A stretch of DNA of 64,000 nt, taken from assembly GCF_001315945.1 (NCBI RefSeq), contig NZ_BBBG01000001.1:290736-354735 (forward strand), in the 5' to 3' direction. Each line of letters begins with the position of its first letter. The first letter of the stretch is position 1. The notes beneath the pieces were generated by a model that saw only the letters and a list, made by a program, of their open reading frames with translations, was not told the origin of the DNA and did not search any database. Shown here in pieces: positions 50,259 to 59,561 of this stretch. The stretch is from Methanogenium cariaci JCM 10550 (lineage in GTDB: Archaea; Halobacteriota; Methanomicrobia; Methanomicrobiales; Methanomicrobiaceae). The translations under genes were made by a program, and so were the position numbers.

Positions 50259-50978
50259 ATGGGTAAACGCATTATATCCCAGAACCGTGGCCGTGGAGGC
50301 CCAACATACCGTGCACCGTCACACAAATACAAGGCTGAACTCAAGCACCCAGGTAATATTGGTGAGACCGTCAGCGGTGTTGTGATCGATATCGAGCACG
50401 ACCCTGCCCGGCACACCCCCCCGATTGCCAAGATCGAGCTTGATGACGGCAAGAAGAAGATGTTCATGCTCGTCACCGAAGGTGTGGGCGTTGGCGACAG
50501 GGTCGTATGGGGGGGTCCTGAAGCTCCGGTACAGAACGGAAACACCCTGTCTCTTGCTGCCATCCCCGTCGGTGCCTACGTCTGTAATGTCGAAGGCCGA
50601 CCCAATGACGGCGGCAAGTTCATCCGCGCATCCGGTGTGCAGGCACAGGTAATCGGCAAGGACGAAGGCCGTGTCGGTATCAAGATGCCCTCCGGTAAGC
50701 ACAAATGGTTTAACGCGGACTGCCGTGCAACCATCGGCATTGTCGCTGGTGGCGGACGTGGTGAGAAGCCGTTTGTCAAGGCAGGAAAGAAATTCCACAA
50801 GATGAAATCCCAGGCAACGAAATGGCCACGCACAAAGGCAGTCTGTATGAACGTCATTGACCACCCGTTCGGTGGCGGTGGACATCAGCACGTCGGCAGG
50901 CCAAAGAATGTTGCCCGTGGTACATCACCTGGACGAAAAGTTGGACATATCGCCTCGAAGAGAACCGGAAGGAAATAG
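50259..50978 (+). CDS. rpl2: 50S ribosomal protein L2 (uL2)
   Basis: 239 residues. MGKRIISQNRGRGGPTYRAP, DIEHDPARHTPPIAKIELDD, IPVGAYVCNVEGRPNDGGKF, IVAGGGRGEKPFVKAGKKFH and the peptidyl-transferase-proximal HPFGGGGHQHVGRPKNVARG are all present. Two probable extra residues at homopolymers: HTPPIA (C7) and VWGGPE (G7), where the family has a single Pro and Gly. Frame intact. Confidence 0.97.
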   Translation: MGKRIISQNRGRGGPTYRAPSHKYKAELKHPGNIGETVSGVVIDIEHDPARHTPPIAKIELDDGKKKMFMLVTEGVGVGDRVVWGGPEAPVQNGNTLSLAAIPVGAYVCNVEGRPNDGGKFIRASGVQAQVIGKDEGRVGIKMPSGKHKWFNADCRATIGIVAGGGRGEKPFVKAGKKFHKMKSQATKWPRTKAVCMNVIDHPFGGGGHQHVGRPKNVARGTSPGRKVGHIASKRTGRK

Positions 50979-50994
50979 TCGGGAGTGATCAGAT

Positions 50995-51408
50995 ATGGCA
51001 AAAAAGACACAGAGAAGGTTGCCGAGGCGGAAAGAGGAATTCACCTACCACGGCTACAAAATTGAAGATCTGCAGCAGATGGGCATGAGCGAACTTTTGC
51101 CCATTATGCCTGCACGGATTCGCCGCCGGGTCAACCGCGGCCTTTCCCCCGGACATGAGAGCCTGTTGCACGACATCAGGAGTGGCAAGGAACGTATCCG
51201 GACTCACCTCCGCGATATGATCATCCTCCCCGAGATGGTTGGAAAGACAATTGAAATTCACAACGGGAAGAGTTTCCTTGAAGTGGAGATTCAGCCGGAA
51301 GCGGTATTCCACTACTTGGGAGAGTTTGCGCTCACCCGCGGACGTGTGAACCACGGCAGTGCCGGTATCGGTGCAACCCGGTCGAGTAAATTCGTACCCC
51401 TGAAGTGA
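50995..51408 (+). CDS. rps19: 30S ribosomal protein S19 (uS19)
   Basis: 137 residues. [20 protein letters not shown], the archaeal extension [47 protein letters not shown], then [20 protein letters not shown] and [10 protein letters not shown]. Frame intact. Confidence 0.97.
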   Translation: MAKKTQRRLPRRKEEFTYHGYKIEDLQQMGMSELLPIMPARIRRRVNRGLSPGHESLLHDIRSGKERIRTHLRDMIILPEMVGKTIEIHNGKSFLEVEIQPEAVFHYLGEFALTRGRVNHGSAGIGATRSSKFVPLK

Positions 51409-51413
51409 TGGAA

Positions 51414-51872
51414 ATGGCAAGGACAGCATATTCTATTAAGACAGAGGGCGAATGCGCCCGCGCAAAGGCGAATGAACTCCCGATTTCCCCCAAGCACTCC
51501 ATTGAGATTGCCCGTGAGGTCAGGGGAATGAAGACCAAGGACGCAATTGCGTTCCTTGAGGATGTCGTTGCACTGAAGCGTGCAGTGCCCTTCCGCCGGT
51601 TCAACAGTGATGTTGCACACAAGCGCGGTCTGAAGGGCTGGGATGCCGGCCGGTATCCCGTCAAGGCATCCTCATACTTCATCAAACTGATCAAGTCGGT
51701 TGAGAAGAATGCAGAATACCTCGGTCTTGACACCGAAAACCTCGTGATTGACAAGATCTCCGCGGCCCGCGGCCGCAGAATGAAGGGCATCTTCCCCCCC
51801 CGTGCAATGGGACGTGCCACACCGAAATACGCAGAGTCCGTCAACATTGAGATTGCAGTGAAGGAGGCCTGA
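51414..51872 (+). CDS. rpl22: 50S ribosomal protein L22 (uL22)
   Basis: About 152 residues. [40 protein letters not shown] and the tunnel-lining hook near [28 protein letters not shown] has an extra Pro (C8 where C5 is expected). ATG 51414 is chosen for MARTAYS; ATG 51408, overlapping the S19 stop, would add two residues. Confidence 0.95.
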   Translation: MARTAYSIKTEGECARAKANELPISPKHSIEIAREVRGMKTKDAIAFLEDVVALKRAVPFRRFNSDVAHKRGLKGWDAGRYPVKASSYFIKLIKSVEKNAEYLGLDTENLVIDKISAARGRRMKGIFPPRAMGRATPKYAESVNIEIAVKEA

Positions 51873-51876
51873 AAAT

Positions 51877-52593
51877 ATGGGAATCGAGAAGAGATTTGTA
51901 GCGGATGGTGTCCGCTCAGCACGGGTTGAAAACTTCCTTACAAAGGAATTAAAACGTGCAGGCTACGGTGGTATGGAGATTGTCCGTACCCCGCTCGGCA
52001 CTCAGATCACCATCTATGCAGAAAAACCCGGTATTGTCATCGGAAAAGGCGGTAAGGTTGTACGCCAGCTGACCGCTGACCTCCAGAATGACTATGGTAT
52101 CGAGTCTCCGCAGATTGAAGTACAGCAGGTGGATGAGCCAAGTTTCAATGCTCAGATTATGGCAGAGAGACTTGCAAACTCACTCGAGCGCGGCTGGTAT
52201 TTCCGCAAGGCAGGGAACAGTGTTCTCCGCCGTGTGATGGAATCCGGTGCACTGGGCTGTGAGGTTGTTCTTTCCGGTAAGGTTACCGGTTCCCGTTCAC
52301 GTGTCCAGAAGTTTACGGAAGGCCATGTGAAGCACGCAGGCGAACCATCGGTGACTATTGTCGATCATGGATTTGCCCTTGCAGTGAAGAAGCTGGGAAC
52401 CATTGGTGTCCAGGTCAAGATTATTCCGCCCGGAGCACGTCTCCCTGACACCTTCGAGGTGCTTGAACCACAGGCAGTGGTTCCTGAAGAGCCTGTATAC
52501 GAGGGTGAGGATATTGACGAGGAGGCCATTGGTGCAGAGATTGACGCTGAACTTGAACAGTCTGAGGACGTTCCGGTACAGGAGGATCTCTGA
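51877..52593 (+). CDS. rps3: 30S ribosomal protein S3 (uS3)
   Basis: 238 residues. [22 protein letters not shown] domain with [21 protein letters not shown]-terminal domain with [20 protein letters not shown]. It ends in an acidic tail ([20 protein letters not shown]), a halo/methanogen trait. AGGAGG-like ribosome binding site at 51861-51867. Frame intact. Confidence 0.97.
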   Translation: MGIEKRFVADGVRSARVENFLTKELKRAGYGGMEIVRTPLGTQITIYAEKPGIVIGKGGKVVRQLTADLQNDYGIESPQIEVQQVDEPSFNAQIMAERLANSLERGWYFRKAGNSVLRRVMESGALGCEVVLSGKVTGSRSRVQKFTEGHVKHAGEPSVTIVDHGFALAVKKLGTIGVQVKIIPPGARLPDTFEVLEPQAVVPEEPVYEGEDIDEEAIGAEIDAELEQSEDVPVQEDL

Positions 52594-52595
52594 TC

Positions 52596-52799
52596 ATGGC
52601 AATCTTTCGTGCAGCAGAAGTCGCTGACTTCAGTGATGTAGAACTCCAGGAGCAGCTTGCAAAGCTCAGGCTTGAACTGGTTGAGAATAACGGAAAAGTG
52701 AGTGCAGGAGGCGCACCGGAGAACCCGGGACGCATCCGTGAAATCCGGAGAACAATTGCCCGGATCAGCACTGAGCAGAACAAGCGCCGCAACGCCTGA
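52596..52799 (+). CDS. rpl29: 50S ribosomal protein L29 (uL29)
   Basis: 67 residues, two-helix hairpin: MAIFRAAEVADFSDVELQEQ, LAKLRLELVENNGKVSAGGA, NPGRIREIRRTIARISTEQN. Starts two bases after S3. In many archaea an eIF1/SUI1-like gene lies between L29 and the RNase P gene; here only 33 bases separate them. Frame intact. Confidence 0.95.
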   Translation: MAIFRAAEVADFSDVELQEQLAKLRLELVENNGKVSAGGAPENPGRIREIRRTIARISTEQNKRRNA

Positions 52800-52832
52800 T
52801 TCTTTTTCAGGCACTAAGGAGACACAACAGAC

Positions 52833-53111
52833 ATGATCACCGCACAGAACATCTGCCGGCATGAACTTATCGGGCTTCCGATACGGGTGCATGCCTCTTC
52901 CAACCCCGTCCAGACCGGTATTGCCGGTGTGGTATGCGGGGGGGAGTCGAAGCAGATGCTTGATATCTGTGCCGGTGACCGCATCCTCCGGGTTGCAAAG
53001 AAGTGTGCCACCTTTGACCTGCGCCTTCCCGATGATACCCATGTACGGGTTGATGGGTCGGTGCTGGTTATGCGGCCTGAAAAACGAATCAGCATGCGAA
53101 TCAGAAACTGA
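52833..53111 (+). CDS. rnp1: ribonuclease P protein component 1 (Rpp29/Pop4)
   Basis: 92 residues with the Sm-like beta barrel: MITAQNICRHELIGLPIRVH, NPVQTGIAGVVCGGESKQML, CAGDRILRVAKKCATFDLRL, GSVLVMRPEKRISMRIRN. Binds the specificity domain of RNase P RNA together with Rpp21. Its place between L29 and S17 is the standard archaeal one. CGGESKQ may contain an extra Gly from G7. Confidence 0.95.
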   Translation: MITAQNICRHELIGLPIRVHASSNPVQTGIAGVVCGGESKQMLDICAGDRILRVAKKCATFDLRLPDDTHVRVDGSVLVMRPEKRISMRIRN

Positions 53112-53119
53112 GGTAAATA

Positions 53120-53449
53120 ATGGCTAAAAACACAGGATTGAACGTCCCCCCCATTCCGGAGAAGGAATGCGATGACGTGAACTGTCCATTTCATGGCACT
53201 TTACCGGTGCGCGGCCAGGTGATTACCGGTAAGGTCGTGAGTGACCGTATGCAGGGATCAGTAGTAGTCGGACGCGACTACCTGCATTATGTGAAGAAAT
53301 ACAAGCGTTACGAAAAACGCAGTTCACATATTCATGCACATCACTCTCCCTGCATTGATCTAAAAGTAGGCGACATGGTAAAGATTGCCGAGTGTCGCCC
53401 ACTCTCAAAGACCAAGAAATTTGTCGTTGTTGAGGTGATTACGGAATGA
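53120..53449 (+). CDS. rps17: 30S ribosomal protein S17 (uS17)
   Basis: 109 residues. [60 protein letters not shown] and [20 protein letters not shown] match archaeal S17 with its N-terminal extension. VPPIPEK likely has an extra Pro (C7 for C4). The stop overlaps the L14 start. Confidence 0.96.
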   Translation: MAKNTGLNVPPIPEKECDDVNCPFHGTLPVRGQVITGKVVSDRMQGSVVVGRDYLHYVKKYKRYEKRSSHIHAHHSPCIDLKVGDMVKIAECRPLSKTKKFVVVEVITE

Positions 53450-53843
53450 AAGCGAAACAATCGCGTACACCCCGTGCCCTCGTAACCGGCAGTCGCCTTA
53501 TTTGCGCCGATAATACCGGTGCACGGCAGGTGGAGATTGTTTCTGTAGACCGTTACCATGGCGTACGCCGCCGCCAGCCAAAATGGGTCTGGGAGATATG
53601 GCAACGGTCACGGTCAAAAAAGGCACTCCCGACATGCGAAAGACGCTCGTGAAGGCAGTCGTCATCAGACAGAAGAAGGAGATCCGGAGAGTTTCCGGTC
53701 TTCGTCTGTCGTTTGAGGATAATGCAATGGTAGTAGTGAATGAACGCGGAGAACCCAAGGGAACGGAAATTAAAGGCCCTGTTGCTCGTGAAGTGGCAGA
53801 GCGGTTCCCTAAGATCGGTTCCATGGCGACGATAATTATCTGA
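53446..53843 (+). CDS. rpl14: 50S ribosomal protein L14 (uL14), frame interrupted
   Basis: The 5' part reads [20 protein letters not shown] and [20 protein letters not shown]; the 3' part reads [40 protein letters not shown] and [13 protein letters not shown]. They join as ...RRRQPKMGLGD if the AAAA at 53580-53583 is read as AAAAA. The gene is essential, so a real frameshift here is implausible. Reconstructed length 132, normal. ATG 53446 overlaps the S17 stop. Confidence 0.95.
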
Positions 53844-53855
53844 GGTGAAGGAAAT

Positions 53856-54227
53856 ATGGTACGTATTGCAAGCACACAACCGCGCAAACAGCGCAAATTC
53901 CGCTACAATGCACCCCCCCTTCATGCCAGGGGTCGTTTCCTGAATGCTCCGCTGTCATCAGAACTCCGGAACCAGTACAGCCGCCGTAGCGTGCGTATAG
54001 TTACCGGTGACACAGTCCGTGTCATTCGCGGAGACTTTGCAGGCGATGAAGGCGTTGTTGACGGGGTTAATCTCGATTATTCCCGGATCATTGTCCACGG
54101 TGTCGTATCAACTCGTGCTGACGGAACAGAGGTTCCCCCCCGTCCGGTTGATCCATCCAATGTCTGCATTGTGAAACTGAATCTGAAAGACAAACGTCGT
54201 GAGGAGAAGCTGGAGGCGAAGAAATAA
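53856..54227 (+). CDS. rpl24: 50S ribosomal protein L24 (uL24)
   Basis: 123 residues. MVRIASTQPRKQRKFRYNAP, HARGRFLNAPLSSELRNQYS, and the KOW motif VTGDTVRVIRGDFAGDEGVV. NAPPLHARG and EVPPRPVD each look one Pro longer than the family (C7 tracts). The TAA at 54225-54227 overlaps the S4e ATG. Confidence 0.96.
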   Translation: MVRIASTQPRKQRKFRYNAPPLHARGRFLNAPLSSELRNQYSRRSVRIVTGDTVRVIRGDFAGDEGVVDGVNLDYSRIIVHGVVSTRADGTEVPPRPVDPSNVCIVKLNLKDKRREEKLEAKK

Positions 54228-54960
54228 TGTCGAACCACCTGAAGAGGCTCAACAGCCCGGGTTCATGCGTATTGCCAAGAAGACGAACACATTTGTGACC
54301 AAGACCACCGCAGGTCCACACAATGCAAGTGCAATGCCTGTGGCAGTGTGGCTGCGGGATCACATGGAAGTCACACTCACGATGAAAGAGGTCAAGCGTG
54401 TCCTCAAGAGCCGTGCAGTGCTGGTGAACGGTGCGGTCTGCACTGACCCCAAGATGGGTATCGGTGTGTTTGACATCATCGCTCTCCCGTCTGTGGACAA
54501 GTACTTCCGCATTCTCCGTGCCATGCGCGGCGATATCGTCTCCGTCCCGATCTCAGCAGAGGCAGCACAGAGCCGTCTGTGCAAGATTGCAGACAAGACC
54601 ATCGTAAAGGGCGGTAAGGTTCAGCTGAACCTGCGCTACGGTGCAAACATCATTGTCGATACACAGGCATACAAACCAAAGGACTCTGTTGTGTTGTCCC
54701 TGATGCCGGAGAACAAATTTGAGGTCACCGAACACTTTGCCTTCGCAGAGGGCAACACCGCAATGGTCATTGGTGGACGTCACTCCGGAAAGATCGGTCG
54801 CATCACAAAGATTGATGTCATCCCCCCCGGAAGTATCCCGAACCGTGTCACTCTTGCAGAGGACGCTACCGGTGAGGCTTTCGAGACGATTGAGAACTAT
54901 GTCTTTATGGTAGGACGCGAGGAGTCCGCAATCAGCGAATGGGGGGGGATTGAACAGTGA
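54227..54960 (+). CDS. rps4e: 30S ribosomal protein S4e (eS4)
   Basis: Archaeal/eukaryotic-type S4. Start MSNHLKRLNSPGFMRIAKKT needs GGGG where GGG is read at 54259-54261. Then the S4-like RNA-binding part VKRVLKSRAVLVNGAVCTDP, IALPSVDKYFRILRAMRG and the KOW region GGRHSGKIGRITKIDV. The end SEWGGIEQ may hold one extra Gly. ATG 54227 overlaps the L24 stop; the TGA overlaps the L5 GTG. Confidence 0.95.
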
Positions 54961-55463
54961 ACCCAATGCAGGGACTCTATGTCGATAAGGTCGTCGTGCA
55001 CATGGGTGTCGGCGAAGCCGGTGATAAACTTGTCAAGGCGGAAAATATCGTCAAAGAGATCACCGGACAGGCTACCATTCGTGCCTTTGCAAAGATGACC
55101 CAGCCTGCATTTGGTGTCCGGAAGGGACAGCCCATCGGATGCCGTGTCACCCTTCGTGGTGCCCGTGCAGAGAACTTTGTCCGCACTGCACTTGAAATCC
55201 ATGAGAATACTCTTGCCGCATCCCAGTTCGATGCAACCGGCAACTTCTCATTCGGTATTGAAGAACACACCGACTTCCCAAACCAGAGTTACGATCCGAT
55301 GATCGGTATCTATGGCATGGATGTCAACGTTGTTCTTGAGCGCAAGGGTATCCGCATTGCGCGCAGGTCAATCCAGAAGAGAAAACTCCCGACAAAGCAG
55401 CGTGTCACCAAAGAGGACGCTGTAGCGTACATGGCTGAAGCATTCAATGTAGAGGTAATCTAA
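54957..55463 (+). CDS. rpl5: 50S ribosomal protein L5 (uL5)
   Basis: 168 residues. GTG 54957 ([20 protein letters not shown]) overlaps the S4e stop and fits the family start. Then [40 protein letters not shown] and [20 protein letters not shown]. Binds 5S rRNA with L18. Frame intact. Confidence 0.96.
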   Translation: MNPMQGLYVDKVVVHMGVGEAGDKLVKAENIVKEITGQATIRAFAKMTQPAFGVRKGQPIGCRVTLRGARAENFVRTALEIHENTLAASQFDATGNFSFGIEEHTDFPNQSYDPMIGIYGMDVNVVLERKGIRIARRSIQKRKLPTKQRVTKEDAVAYMAEAFNVEVI

Positions 55464-55636
55464 TGGCAGAACAGGGAAAGAAATCGGATGCATCACCGAA
55501 GAAATTCGGTCGTGGTGCAAATGTGTGCCAGATGTGCGGAAGAAAGCAGGGACTTGTCCGCCGGCATAATATTATGCTCTGCCGTCAGTGCTTCCGGGAA
55601 AATGCCGCTAAAATCGGCTTTAAAAAGATGAACTAG
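55463..55636 (+). CDS. rps14: 30S ribosomal protein S14 (uS14, zinc type)
   Basis: 57 residues, starting at the ATG that overlaps the L5 [23 protein letters not shown], then [20 protein letters not shown] and [17 protein letters not shown]. The two C-x2-C pairs (CQMC and CRQC) bind zinc. Between L5 and S8 as in other archaea. Confidence 0.96.
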   Translation: MAEQGKKSDASPKKFGRGANVCQMCGRKQGLVRRHNIMLCRQCFRENAAKIGFKKMN

Positions 55637-55647
55637 GTGGCAAAGAT

Positions 55648-56040
55648 ATGGCACGATTAAATCCGATTGCGGATGCAATGAGCACCATCAAGAACGCCTC
55701 CGATGTCGGCAAGACGAACTGTATCGTTGAACCGGCAAGCAGGCTTCTCGGTTCAATGCTCGGCATCATGAAAGAGAAGGGCTACATTGCAGAATTCGAA
55801 CTCATTGAAGATGGCCGTGGCGGTCAGTTCAATGTGAAGCTGAACGGAAATATCAATAAATGCGGCGTTATTTCACCGCGGTATTCCGTGAAGGTTGCAG
55901 AGCTTGAAGAATGGGAGACACAGTATCTTCCGGCGAAGAATTTCGGGACTCTGCTCATCTCCACGTCCAAGGGCGTGGTGTCGCATGAGCAGGCCAGACA
56001 GGCAGGCGTCGGCGGAGAGCTGCTCGGGTATGTGTACTGA
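55648..56040 (+). CDS. rps8: 30S ribosomal protein S8 (uS8)
   Basis: 130 residues. [60 protein letters not shown] and [20 protein letters not shown]. Central 16S rRNA-binding protein. Frame intact. Confidence 0.97.
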   Translation: MARLNPIADAMSTIKNASDVGKTNCIVEPASRLLGSMLGIMKEKGYIAEFELIEDGRGGQFNVKLNGNINKCGVISPRYSVKVAELEEWETQYLPAKNFGTLLISTSKGVVSHEQARQAGVGGELLGYVY

Positions 56041-56051
56041 AGGTGTGTTAA

Positions 56052-56576
56052 ATGCTGAATGAACGTAGTGTTGAGATTCCTGAGGGTGTCACTGCAACAA
56101 TGGAAGGTACCACCTTCGTTGTTGAAGGACCTAAAGGAAAGCTCACCCGAGATATGCGCTACCCTGGTATTGACATCACCTGTGACGGTGCCGTCTTTAC
56201 TGCTTCAACTGCATCGACCAGGAAGAAGATTTCCGCAATGGTCGGAACTTATGCGGCCCACGCCCGCAATATGTGCGGCGGGGTTGCAGAAGGCTATGAA
56301 TACAAGATGAAAGTGGTCTACAGTCACTTCCCTATCCAGCTCAAGAAGACCGACTCAGCTCTTGAGATTGTCAACTTCCTTGGTGAGAAAAAGCCTCGGG
56401 TTGCACGGATTTCAGAGGGAGTGACCGTTTCAACCGGAAACGATGAGATCACGGTATCAGGTATTGACAAAGAACTCGTGGGCACCACAGCCGCCCGTAT
56501 TGAACGGGCTACGCATGTGCGCAATCGTGATCCCCGTGTGTTCCAGGATGGAATATACATCATTGAGAAGGCGTGA
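56052..56576 (+). CDS. rpl6: 50S ribosomal protein L6 (uL6)
   Basis: 174 residues. MLNERSVEIPEGVTATMEGT, FVVEGPKGKLTRDMRYPGID, MCGGVAEGYEYKMKVVYSHF and AARIERATHVRNRDPRVFQD with DGIYIIEKA at the end. Two duplicated RRM-like domains. Frame intact. Confidence 0.97.
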   Translation: MLNERSVEIPEGVTATMEGTTFVVEGPKGKLTRDMRYPGIDITCDGAVFTASTASTRKKISAMVGTYAAHARNMCGGVAEGYEYKMKVVYSHFPIQLKKTDSALEIVNFLGEKKPRVARISEGVTVSTGNDEITVSGIDKELVGTTAARIERATHVRNRDPRVFQDGIYIIEKA

Positions 56577-56582
56577 TCTGAT

Positions 56583-57037
56583 ATGGCTGACGAAAAGATG
56601 AGACTTATCCGTGCACGCAATGGAAAGCGGGCAACCTTTAAGCGCCAGTGCCTTCACCAGAAGAAGAAACTGGATGACGTATGGAGACGTCCCCCCCGTG
56701 GTCTTCAGAGTAAACAGCGCATGCAGAAGCGTGCAAAGGGTCGTCTCCCGAGACCCGGGTTTGGAGGCCCTGCCGCTGTGCGTGGGTTCCACCCCCCCAG
56801 CGGATATGAGGAAGTGCTCGTATTCGCACCTGCAGAGCTCGAAGGCTCAACGCTGAGACCCATGCAGTCCGGGTTTCCGGTACTGTCGGTAACAAGAAGC
56901 GTGAAGCGATTCAGGAGAAGGCACTTGAGCTTGGGCTTAAGGTATTCAATCTGAAAGACGCATCCAAACAGGCTGCTGCAGAGGAGCCTGAGGTTGTGGA
57001 AGAGGACGTTGAGGAAGAGGTGGCTTCTGATGAGTGA
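56583..57037 (+). CDS. rpl32e: 50S ribosomal protein L32e (eL32), frame interrupted
   Basis: [68 protein letters not shown] are in one frame. After ELEG the frame must shift at GGCTC (56844-56848, GGCCTC expected) to read [40 protein letters not shown] and an acidic tail [24 protein letters not shown] and HPPSG likely hold extra Pro. Repaired length about 150, with an acidic tail. The stop overlaps L19e. Confidence 0.93.
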
Positions 57038-57488
57038 CCTGAAGAATCAGCGCCGTATCGCAGCAGCTGTTCTGAAGTGCGGTGTACACCGTGTCTGGAT
57101 GGACAGCGAGCGTGAGGATGATATCGAAAACGCGATCTCACGTGAGGATGTTCGCGGCCTTATCGAAGAGGGCGCAATCCGTGCAAAGCCGGTGAAAGGC
57201 GTTAGCCGTGGCCGTGCACGTCTTCTCACTGCAAAGCGTTCCTATGGCCACTGTAAGGGTCATGGACGCAGGAAAGGAGCCGCCAATGCACGTACCCCCC
57301 CGTCCAAGAGGATATGGATCAAAAGGATCCGTGCAATTCGGCGTGAACTCCGGATTCTGCGTGACAACGGCAGCATTGATGCTACCCTGTACCGCAGAGT
57401 ATACCGGAAGGCAGCAGGCGGTCAGTACCGCAGTGTGGCACATATGAAAGCACAGCTTGAGCAGATTCAGGGGGGGAGGATGAACTAA
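57030..57488 (+). CDS. rpl19e: 50S ribosomal protein L19e (eL19)
   Basis: 152 residues from ATG 57030: [71 protein letters not shown], then [32 protein letters not shown] carries a probable extra Pro. The end QGGRMN may include an extra Gly. Overlaps L32e and L18. Confidence 0.95.
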   Translation: MSDLKNQRRIAAAVLKCGVHRVWMDSEREDDIENAISREDVRGLIEEGAIRAKPVKGVSRGRARLLTAKRSYGHCKGHGRRKGAANARTPPSKRIWIKRIRAIRRELRILRDNGSIDATLYRRVYRKAAGGQYRSVAHMKAQLEQIQGGRMN

Positions 57489-58015
57489 TGGCATCCGGAC
57501 CACGATATTTTGTCCCGTTCAGAAGGAGACACGAGGGCAAAACAGATTATTACTCCCGGATGAGACTTCTCCTCTCCGAGAAACCACGTATGGTCGTACG
57601 CAAGACCAACCGGCAGATCATTGTCCAGCTGGTAGAGGCGACCCTCGAGGGTGACCGGACACTTGTTGCGGCATACTCGAATGAACTGGAAGGATACGGC
57701 TTTACCGGTGCTACCGGGAATACTCCCGCAGCATATCTCACCGGTATGCTCTTTGCGGTGCGTGCACGGAATGCAGGCTATGAAGAAGGAATTCTTGATA
57801 TCGGTCTGACCCGTTCAACCCCCGGAGGGAAGGTGTTTGGTGCACTGAAAGGCGCTGTGGATGGCGGTCTTGAAGTCCCTCACGGTGAGTCGGTTCTCCC
57901 GTCTGAAGACAGGATAAAAGGCGCACACATTGCGGCATATGCACCTGAGCGTGCAGCAGATCTTGTTGCCAATGTAGAACAGGCAGCAGAAGCAATCATG
58001 AAGGAGCTGAAGTAA
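57488..58015 (+). CDS. rpl18: 50S ribosomal protein L18 (uL18)
   Basis: 175 residues. [60 protein letters not shown] segment (read [20 protein letters not shown]) and [20 protein letters not shown]. 5S rRNA-binding protein. Frame intact. Confidence 0.96.
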   Translation: MASGPRYFVPFRRRHEGKTDYYSRMRLLLSEKPRMVVRKTNRQIIVQLVEATLEGDRTLVAAYSNELEGYGFTGATGNTPAAYLTGMLFAVRARNAGYEEGILDIGLTRSTPGGKVFGALKGAVDGGLEVPHGESVLPSEDRIKGAHIAAYAPERAADLVANVEQAAEAIMKELK

Positions 58016-58016
58016 T

Positions 58017-58636
58017 ATGGCCTATGAACGGGAAGAATGGATTCCTATCACAGGTCTCGGAAGACAGGTTGCTGCCGGTGATTTTACAAGCCTCAAAGAA
58101 GTGCTTGAGATCGGCAGGCCTATTAAAGAACCGGGTATTGTCGATTATTTCCTCCCTGACCTTGATGATGAGGTACTCGACATCAATATGGTTCAGAGAA
58201 TGACCGACAGTGGCCGACGTGTCAAGTTCCGTGCTGTTGTCGTTGTGGGTAACCGTGACGGCTACATCGGATACGGACAGGCAAAGGACGCACAGGTCGG
58301 CAATGCATCAAGAAGGCAATTGCAAATGCAAAGATCAATATCATCTGCGTAAAGCGCGGATGTGGCAGCTGGGAATGCGGCTGCGGTGAAGGACACTCGA
58401 TTCCAATGCGTGTCGAGGGGGGGAAGTCAGGCAGTGTGACCATCACACTGATTCCGGCACCCCAGGGCATCGGTCTTGTTACCGGTGACATTGGAAAGAA
58501 GATCCTTGAGCTTGCAGGTATCACGGATATCTGGACCTCGTCATTCGGGCAGACCCGGACGACCATCAACTTTGCAAAGGCCGTCTTTGATGCACTGAAT
58601 AATTCAAATCTCATCCGGACAGGAGTGATGGAGTAA
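58017..58636 (+). CDS. rps5: 30S ribosomal protein S5 (uS5), frame interrupted
   Basis: [40 protein letters not shown] and [11 protein letters not shown] are in one frame. [40 protein letters not shown] and [20 protein letters not shown] are in the next. They join if GCATC at 58305-58309 is GCAATC, one A missing. Essential gene, so the break is an error. Repaired length about 206. A ribosome binding site precedes the L30 ATG, which overlaps the S5 stop. Confidence 0.95.
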
Positions 58637-59102
58637 TGTATGTGGTAGTGCAGGTGCGTGGTGTTGTTAACTGCAGCAGGGAGATTAAAGATACCCTGAA
58701 GATGCTCCGTCTTCACCACATTAACCACTGTGTTCTTGTTCCTGACACCCCCCCGGCATATCTCGGTATGATCCGGAAGGTTAAGGATTACGTGGCATAC
58801 GGCGAGGCTGATCCCGAGATTTTGGGAAAGGTTCTTGCCACCCGTGGCAGACTGACCGGTAACATACGCCTGACCGAGGAGTATGTGAAGGAGAACTCAA
58901 AGTTTGTGGACATCAATGCGTTTGCAGCCGCACTCTGTGCAGGCGATGCATCCATTGCTGATGTGCCGGAACTTAAGCCAGTACTCCGGCTTCACCCCCC
59001 CCGCGTAAGGGACACAAGTCCATTAAGCGGACATTCCAGCAGGGCGGTGCACTCGGAAACTATGGAAGTGAGATCAATTCGCTTCTTTACAGGATGCGGT
59101 GA
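58636..59102 (+). CDS. rpl30: 50S ribosomal protein L30 (uL30), frame interrupted near the end
   Basis: Archaeal long form of about 154 residues. [60 protein letters not shown]. At C8 58995-59002 (C6 needed) the frame shifts to [20 protein letters not shown] and [12 protein letters not shown], the conserved end, with TGA 59100-59102. DTPPAYL has an extra Pro. Confidence 0.94.
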
Positions 59103-59107
59103 ATCAG

Positions 59108-59533
59108 ATGCCAGTAAACAAACGCTCAAAATATCGCGGTTCTCGGACCTGCGGTGGCGGAACACACAAGAATCGCCGTGGTGCCGGTAACCGCGGTGGC
59201 AGAGGCCGGGCCGGTCACCGTGACCACCGTTTCTCTCATTACCTCCTCAGTGGGGAAGTCCACAACGGAAAGCACGGGTTTGTAAACAAGAACCCGTCCG
59301 CTGTTGACGCCATTGGTGTCGGGGACATTGATCAGATGGCAGATGCCCTTGTGGCATCCGGGAATGCAGAAATGGATGGAGATACCATCGTCATCAACGC
59401 AGGCCAAATCGGTATTGATAAAATACTTGGAGGCGGACAGGTTACTAAGAAGATGAACATCTCTGCTGTGTCATTTACTGACAGAGCCCGACAAAAGATT
59501 GAAGAGAACGGCGGCCAGGCACTGGACGCCTGA
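59108..59533 (+). CDS. rpl15: 50S ribosomal protein L15 (uL15)
   Basis: 141 residues. [40 protein letters not shown], then [20 protein letters not shown] and [23 protein letters not shown] 59108 gives the family start; an upstream in-frame ATG at 59099 lies inside the L30 stop region. Frame intact. Confidence 0.96.
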   Translation: MPVNKRSKYRGSRTCGGGTHKNRRGAGNRGGRGRAGHRDHRFSHYLLSGEVHNGKHGFVNKNPSAVDAIGVGDIDQMADALVASGNAEMDGDTIVINAGQIGIDKILGGGQVTKKMNISAVSFTDRARQKIEENGGQALDA

Positions 59534-59561
59534 TTCTCTTTTTTTCTGGGAAAAAAGTACT

